Source: Pseudanabaena sp. M085S1SP2A07QC
Lineage (GTDB): Bacteria; Cyanobacteriota; Cyanobacteriia; Pseudanabaenales; Pseudanabaenaceae
Reading direction: 5' to 3'
NCBI GenBank assembly: GCA_020404895.1
Contig: JADBWK010000002.1
Span: forward strand, 59,341 to 123,340
DNA: 64,000 nt
The notes beneath the pieces were generated by a model that saw nothing but the letters and a program-made list of their open reading frames with translations, made no database searches and was not told the origin of the DNA. Below are positions 57,776-64,000 of this stretch, piece by piece. Both the position numbers and the translations under genes were made by a program. Positions within the stretch are counted from its first letter, which is position 1. Each line of letters begins with the position of its first letter.

Positions 57776-58972
57776 TTAGCCTTTAACGCTTCCAATCACG
57801 CCTTCAACAAACCAATCCATCTTTTCTAGATCAGGTTCTGTCTGTTTGAATTCCTTGCCCTTAGCAATCACAACCTTACCAGTGTTATCTTTCATTTCAC
57901 CAGCATAAATGATCATGCTGCCATCTTTGAACTTAGCCATCACAGTTTCGGCTTCCTTCTTAGTCGCAGCGCTAACTGCACTTCCAAATGGCGAGACTTT
58001 ACAGAATCCTTCCTTAAGACCACCACGCAAAACATGAGGAATACCTCCATCCATAAGCGTCTTACCTGCTTTGAGGAGTTCAACATACTTGGTGTAGACA
58101 TTAGTCCAATCCCATTCTGCCCCAGTTAGATATCCATTTGGAGCAAGAGATGCTTGATTAGTATGATAGCCCGTGCAGAATATTTTCCGTTTCTCAGCGG
58201 TTTCCATCACAACTTTTGGACTGTCCACATGGCAAGTTAGAACATCTACACCTTGATCAATCATGCTGTTAGCCGCTTCGGCTTCTTTGACTGGAACTGA
58301 CCAATCGCCTGTAAAGATGACTTGAACCGTAGCTTTAGGATTAACGCTACGAGCACCAAGGGTATAGCTGTTGATGTTGCGAACTACCTGCGGAATTGGC
58401 TTGGCAGCTACAAACCCTAACTTGCCAGACTTGGTTGTTAGTCCTGCAACGACCCCTGCCACATATTGTGCTTCATCGATGTAACCATAGTAACTCCCAA
58501 CATTCTTCGGTGTTTTGCCTTCCGTATACAAACCACCGCAATGGAAGAACTGCACCTTGGGATTAGCTGGCGCTAATTTGAGAATGTGCGGATCGAAGTA
58601 GCCAAACGATGTCGGGAAAAGAGCTGTGACAGCATTTTGGTTGATCATGGCAAGCATGGTTTCTTGGACTACAGCAGTTTCCGCAACACTTGCTTCACTG
58701 AATAGTTTAACATCGGGTAGTTTTGAGATCGCTGTTTCACCCTCAAAATGAGCTTGACTATAACCAAAATCATCTTTTGGCCCAACATAGATAAACCCAA
58801 TATTCAGCATGGTAGCAGCAGGCGATCCTGGCGCACTTGGAGCACCAGTGGTTGCTGTACTAGTTGGTTTCTGTTCTGTACAACCGACCCAGAGTTGAGA
58901 TGTTGCGCCAAATGCGGCTGTTGCGATCGCGCCTCGGATAAACTTGCGACGTGGAATATAAATTGGACTCAT
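57776..58972 (-). CDS. BMP-family ABC substrate-binding protein (lipoprotein)
   Basis: A 398-residue periplasmic binding protein of the basic-membrane-protein family. The N-terminus has a twin-arginine signal (RRKFIRG) and a lipobox with Cys near residue 31 (LWVGC), then a Thr/Pro/Ala linker. The family stretch NIGFIYVGPKDDFGYSQAH begins the mature domain. Related proteins bind purine nucleosides or similar ligands; the ligand here is unknown. The cognate ATPase gene is not in the window. Confidence 0.88.
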   Translation of the reverse strand: MSPIYIPRRKFIRGAIATAAFGATSQLWVGCTEQKPTSTATTGAPSAPGSPAATMLNIGFIYVGPKDDFGYSQAHFEGETAISKLPDVKLFSEASVAETAVVQETMLAMINQNAVTALFPTSFGYFDPHILKLAPANPKVQFFHCGGLYTEGKTPKNVGSYYGYIDEAQYVAGVVAGLTTKSGKLGFVAAKPIPQVVRNINSYTLGARSVNPKATVQVIFTGDWSVPVKEAEAANSMIDQGVDVLTCHVDSPKVVMETAEKRKIFCTGYHTNQASLAPNGYLTGAEWDWTNVYTKYVELLKAGKTLMDGGIPHVLRGGLKEGFCKVSPFGSAVSAATKKEAETVMAKFKDGSMIIYAGEMKDNTGKVVIAKGKEFKQTEPDLEKMDWFVEGVIGSVKG

Positions 58973-59104
58973 GCCTTCACACCTTGAAAAGATTGAATGT
59001 ACTGCGAGTAAAAAACTAATACAAGAAATCTACACTGTATTAGAAGCTATCAAATATTATCTTCATCAAATGTATTACTAACTACTTGTGTCATTTAGAT
59101 ATCT

Positions 59105-59153
59105 CTTCCAAATACAAAAGGGTGTGCTTTGCACACCCTTTTGTATTTGGAAG
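59105..59153. terminator. 23-bp perfect palindrome, GCTTTGC centre
   Basis: CTTCCAAATACAAAAGGGTG... arms are perfect over 23 bp around TTT, 13 bases from the porin stop. Confidence 0.82.
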
Positions 59154-59165
59154 CTTACACTTTAA

Positions 59166-60929
59166 TTAGAAGCTAAACACTGCCTGCAAGTTACCAATAA
59201 ACACGGTTGGATTAGTGGAGAAGTTGTTAGGATTGAAAATGAAGTAAGCAGAGGGAACCAAAGTAATATTCTTGGTTAGAGGATAGATATAAGAGAATTC
59301 AAGATCGTACTGTGTACCATCATCGCCTCTACCAGAAACGAGTACGTTGCTGCTATCTCCAAACTTGTATGGTACAGCAAAGGAAATCATCGCTTGAGCA
59401 CCTTCTTTGAACAAGTCAGGGAACGCAGCTCCAATTTGGAAAGTATACTGATTGACACTTACTGAGCCTCCAGTAGCTCTGTTCAGGTTAGTAGTTCCAT
59501 AGCCATAACGACCAAACAGACCAAATCCTTTAGTTACCAACCAATCAAAGTTAGCTGCGAAAATATCAGACTGTCCGTTGTTGAAGCCTGTAGTTGTAGT
59601 AGCTTGGAGCGATGGAGAACCACCAATAGTACCATTAGGCAATCCAGTAAGATCTCTATTTTGAGTAATATTGCCATGACTGTAGATCAGTCGAAGTTTG
59701 AAAGCATCGCTTGGTTTGAACCCAAGTTCGGCAGTTATATTGTTGGTTCCACCAGTTAGCCCTTGGGTTGGAGATGGTGCTGAGGAATTGGTGAAAAATT
59801 CGTTGCTTTCTGCCAAGTAGCCAACTTTGAAATCAAACATGCTTCCTAAAGGAGTCATGAATACTGCGCCAGCTCCACGCTTAGCATCGCTCAACAATGA
59901 GTTATTGATAGAAGCGAAAGTGGTGTTCCAAGGATAGATGAATCTGTTTCCATCAAAGTATTTGTAGAAATTGATGCGGGGACCAACCACTAAACTAGCT
60001 TTTTCAAATACGGGGAATGTATAAGATAATTCACGTAAAACAAATACGTTCGCTGCTGCACCAGCGGTTTGATCTGTAAATGTGGTAGCTGTGGTGTTGA
60101 AGAAACCTTGTGAACCATAGGCATTAGAATAAGCTGAATTACCATTGCCAACAGCGAGTTGAGTTATTAAGCTATCCTTGCCAGTGAATGAGGTGTTTAG
60201 AGTCAACCATACCAAACCGCTCATGGTTACGTTTGGAGCATTTCCTGTTGTGGGAACGCTTCTACCAGGGGTAGGACTTGGGACTAGAGAGTCTCTAAGC
60301 ACACTACTTCCTGAACCACCAGTGACGTTAAAGAACGCCAAGCCGCTTAATTTGGTGGTAGTAGAGAACTGTTGAGCCTCTAGCTTCTCAACCTTAGCGT
60401 CTAATGCATCAACACGACCACGTAGAGTGGCTAGCTCAGCCGCAAACTCTTCTTGAAGCTTTTGCAGAGTAGCAAGGTCTTGCTTGCTAACCTTATCAGC
60501 TAGTCCTGCGGAGATGATTTCGTTGATCTTGTCTAAACAAGCGTTCAAACCAGCAGCAAATTCATAGCGGCTAGTTGCTTGTTTCCCGCGAAAGGTACGG
60601 TCAGGGTAACCAGCAATACAGCCATAGCGCTCGACCAAAGACTGTAAAGCAGTGAAAGCCCAATCTGTAGGCTTAACATCGCTCAACTGAGATACAGAAG
60701 TGACGTTTTGAGCTAGTTCCTTGGGGCGATTTAACTCTGTGTTAATGGCACGAATCGTTTCTGATTCATTCATCTTAACTTCTGTTACAGGCAGTGATGA
60801 CTGCAATACTGGAACAGAGGTAGATTGTGACTGAACTTGAACTTGATTTTGCGTCTCAGCATTTGCGCCTGTAGCCGTAGCTAGCAAGCTTAAGCCTAAT
60901 AGAACTGAGAGATTACTGACTTTTTTCAT
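59166..60929 (-). CDS. SLH-domain/OprB-type outer-membrane porin
   Basis: A 587-residue cyanobacterial porin. The signal peptide (LSVLLGLSLLATATGANA) is followed by an SLH domain at ~80-135 (LSDVKPTDWAFTALQSLVER, CIAGYPDRTFRG), a coiled coil (~150-185, LATLQKLQEEFAAELATLRG) and an OprB-like beta barrel to the terminal Phe (QAVFSF). The SLH domain binds peptidoglycan-linked polymer. Members have been called iron uptake porins; the solute is not evident. Confidence 0.92.
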   Translation of the reverse strand: MKKVSNLSVLLGLSLLATATGANAETQNQVQVQSQSTSVPVLQSSLPVTEVKMNESETIRAINTELNRPKELAQNVTSVSQLSDVKPTDWAFTALQSLVERYGCIAGYPDRTFRGKQATSRYEFAAGLNACLDKINEIISAGLADKVSKQDLATLQKLQEEFAAELATLRGRVDALDAKVEKLEAQQFSTTTKLSGLAFFNVTGGSGSSVLRDSLVPSPTPGRSVPTTGNAPNVTMSGLVWLTLNTSFTGKDSLITQLAVGNGNSAYSNAYGSQGFFNTTATTFTDQTAGAAANVFVLRELSYTFPVFEKASLVVGPRINFYKYFDGNRFIYPWNTTFASINNSLLSDAKRGAGAVFMTPLGSMFDFKVGYLAESNEFFTNSSAPSPTQGLTGGTNNITAELGFKPSDAFKLRLIYSHGNITQNRDLTGLPNGTIGGSPSLQATTTTGFNNGQSDIFAANFDWLVTKGFGLFGRYGYGTTNLNRATGGSVSVNQYTFQIGAAFPDLFKEGAQAMISFAVPYKFGDSSNVLVSGRGDDGTQYDLEFSYIYPLTKNITLVPSAYFIFNPNNFSTNPTVFIGNLQAVFSF

Positions 60930-61081
60930 TCCTTCACACCATAAAAAGAAAATATGTTCAACATCTATAACTAAATAATTTAGTTAAGTACTAACAGACT
61001 ATGTTTAGCTACATTTGTTTAAGATGCATATATTGGAAGCTAACAAAATCAGTCAACCACAAATGTATTCGTAAATACAAT

Positions 61082-62586
<1,505 letters not shown>

Positions 62587-62735
62587 TTATGATCCTAATT
62601 CTAATATTTTATTTTTGTGTAAGTGTTTAAACAATTTCTAATTGTATCGCACTCATGTCAATGGCTAAACGAGTCTAGGGCTTACCCCGAAATTCATCTG
62701 GAGCGAAAAAGTGCGATTGCCCCAAACGCAGTTCT

Positions 62736-63644
62736 CTATTCCACGCGATAACCAAGATCAGACAATTGAAAACGAGACGAGCGCCATTTGGGTTGGACTT
62801 TTACAAACATTTCCAAATGCACTGAACCCATAATCATCTTCTGCATTTGTAGTCTTGCCTGTGTGCCAATCTCCTTCAGCATTTGCCCCTTCTTGCCAAT
62901 CAAAATCCCCTTTTGTGAATCTCGTTCTACATGAATTGTTGCCATTACCCTTGTGATTTTCGGCTGTTCGTCTACCTGATCGATACTAATCGCAACAGAA
63001 TGCGGAATTTCTTCGCGAGTAAGCAAAAGAATTTGTTCGCGAATTAGCTCGCCCATAATAAAGCGCTCAGGCTGATCGGTGACTAAGTCTGGTGGATAGT
63101 AATAGGGACCGAGAGGCAGGCGATCGCACATCATTGCTTGCAAAGCCTCTAATCCTTCACCCGTGATTGATGAAAATTTAGCCACTTGCCAACCATGCTC
63201 TGAGGCAAAACTCTCATAACCACTAAAAGTATCACCCGAATCATCGCCAAGAATATCAATTTTATTGATCCCTAAAATCGTAGGAGCTTTGCTCTGTAAG
63301 ATAGTCTCAGCAACAAAGCGATCTCCAGTTCCCATGCGATCGCTACCATCAACCAGCAAAACAGTCATATCAACGGAAGAGATTGCCCCGATCGCATTTT
63401 TGACAATCGTTTGTCCGAGCAAATGGTGTGGTTTGTGAATCCCAGGGGTATCCACAAGGACGATTTGCGCTTCAGGTAATGTCAAGATTCCCCGTAATCG
63501 ATTGCGCGTAGTTTGAGCAACGGGCGAAGTTATCGCAATCTTTTGACCAATGAGGGCATTGAGCAAAGTGGACTTACCAACATTTGGTCGTCCAACTAAT
63601 GCTACAAAACCTGATTTAAAACCTTCGCCCGACTCTGGAATCAT
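62736..63644 (-). CDS. era: GTPase Era
   Basis: A 302-residue essential GTPase for small-subunit assembly. G1 GRPNVGKSTLLN (~17-28), G2/G3 TTRNRLRGI and DTPGIHKP, G4 NKID and a C-terminal KH domain with GKKGQMLKEIGTQAR are complete. It binds the 3' end of 16S rRNA through the KH domain. ATG 63644. Confidence 0.96.
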   Translation of the reverse strand: MIPESGEGFKSGFVALVGRPNVGKSTLLNALIGQKIAITSPVAQTTRNRLRGILTLPEAQIVLVDTPGIHKPHHLLGQTIVKNAIGAISSVDMTVLLVDGSDRMGTGDRFVAETILQSKAPTILGINKIDILGDDSGDTFSGYESFASEHGWQVAKFSSITGEGLEALQAMMCDRLPLGPYYYPPDLVTDQPERFIMGELIREQILLLTREEIPHSVAISIDQVDEQPKITRVMATIHVERDSQKGILIGKKGQMLKEIGTQARLQMQKMIMGSVHLEMFVKVQPKWRSSRFQLSDLGYRVE

Positions 63645-63747
63645 GATTATTTGCGATCGTTGTGTTAAAACATTTTAAGTGATGATGGCAGCTATAGTGT
63701 TTTGCTATTGTAACTGTTGAGCCATTTCTAAGGCAATCAGACCGTTG

Positions 63748-64000
63748 TATAGCAATCCGAAATGAGTTATAACTAAGATAGAAGGTAAAGGAGGAGTCGA
63801 AAATGCTAAATCTAGAAGAGTTTATCCAACAAGCGCTAGATCCCAGAGAACTAAAACGAGGGATTGCAGTAAAACTCCATTTACAAGGAAGTACCTACAA
63901 AGAGAGTGCTGATGTCGTACAAATGACAGATAGTTTTGTGAAGAAATGGTGCATTGCCTACCATAAGAAAGGCTCAGAAGCTCTAAGATTAGGTTACAAA
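63748..64000 (+). mobile_element. IS630-like element, left part
   Basis: The transposase frame enters the window end. TATAGCAATCCGAAATGAGT lies about 55 bases before its ATG and could be the element's terminal repeat; its match to the TATAGCAA end of the 108-bp MITE at 7858 supports this. The element continues past 64000. Confidence 0.5.
63803..64000 (+). CDS. IS630-type transposase (3' partial)
   Basis: The first 66 residues are visible, starting at ATG 63803 behind a strong GGAGGAG ribosome-binding site. They form the N-terminal helix-turn-helix of IS630-type transposases (LKRGIAVKLHLQGSTYKESA, VQMTDSFVKKWCIAYHKKG). The catalytic DDE domain would lie beyond the window. Confidence 0.75.
   Translation, partial: MLNLEEFIQQALDPRELKRGIAVKLHLQGSTYKESADVVQMTDSFVKKWCIAYHKKGSEALRLGYK

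Overview
The window looks like chromosome from a filamentous or simple cyanobacterium, most likely of the Pseudanabaena type. Direct signs are the very frequent HIP1 octamer GCGATCGC, a biliverdin reductase gene (bvdR), a protochlorophyllide-reductase-like small protein, an SLH/OprB-type porin, a LapA-type protein and a carotenoid oxygenase. The genus is an inference; no rRNA is present. Housekeeping genes (tRNA-Leu, murG-like, thrB, proB, trpD, bioY, cysS, tgt, era) alternate with defence genes, signalling genes and debris.

Layout. 1-11.9 kb: a nuclease-ParA fusion with a ParB-like partner, tRNA-Leu(UAA), an acidic repeat protein, a run of small poorly known genes, a second ParA, a cytochrome b-like protein, a tyrosine recombinase with a duplicated degenerate catalytic half, and a GT9 glycosyltransferase. 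12.1-20.3 kb: a type I restriction-modification locus (hsdR, DUF559 nuclease-like gene, DUF1016 remnants, hsdS, dinD, hsdM) in which a C/G-rich palindromic repeat lies inside or beside several genes. 20.5-25.4 kb: secreted protein, YgjP-like metallopeptidase, DUF3352 protein with a perfect CRP-type site, CDGSH remnant, pirin. 25.7-42 kb: murG-like, two class III nucleotide cyclases, a PARIS-like ATPase/DUF4435 pair, thrB, bvdR, a tandem Usp protein, an HD hydrolase with a second perfect CRP-type site, a CpdA-like phosphodiesterase, proB, bioY, VOC protein and trpD. 42.1-45 kb: truncated glycosyltransferase pseudogene, DUF427 gene, GspE/PilB ATPase, PCP_red small protein. 45.1-51.8 kb: a PadR-controlled cluster (padR, flavodoxin-fold oxidoreductase, epimerase-like, aldehyde dehydrogenase, carotenoid oxygenase) with three related promoter/operators and a cupin gene broken into three pieces. 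51.8-64 kb: second hsdM remnant, cysS, an orphan C5 methyltransferase, a BMP-type ABC importer without its ATPase, porin, lapA, tgt, era and the start of an IS630-like element.

The strongest unexplained pattern is a set of more than 30 long hairpins, nearly one per gene end. Many are perfect palindromes of 18-31 bp per arm. Their centres belong to a few types (GC-NNN-GC triloops such as GCAAAGC, GCTTTGC, GCGAAGC and GCTTAGC, or CAATTCATGAATTG), but their arms differ at every site while staying symmetric. Arms often begin exactly at a stop codon or encode the last residues of a protein. The other main candidates for a new system are the PadR/apocarotenoid-type cluster with its thrice-copied promoter, and the cAMP theme (two cyclases, a CpdA-like enzyme, two perfect CRP boxes). 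Short perfect tandem duplications (10-14 bp) recur and frameshift two of the pseudogenes.
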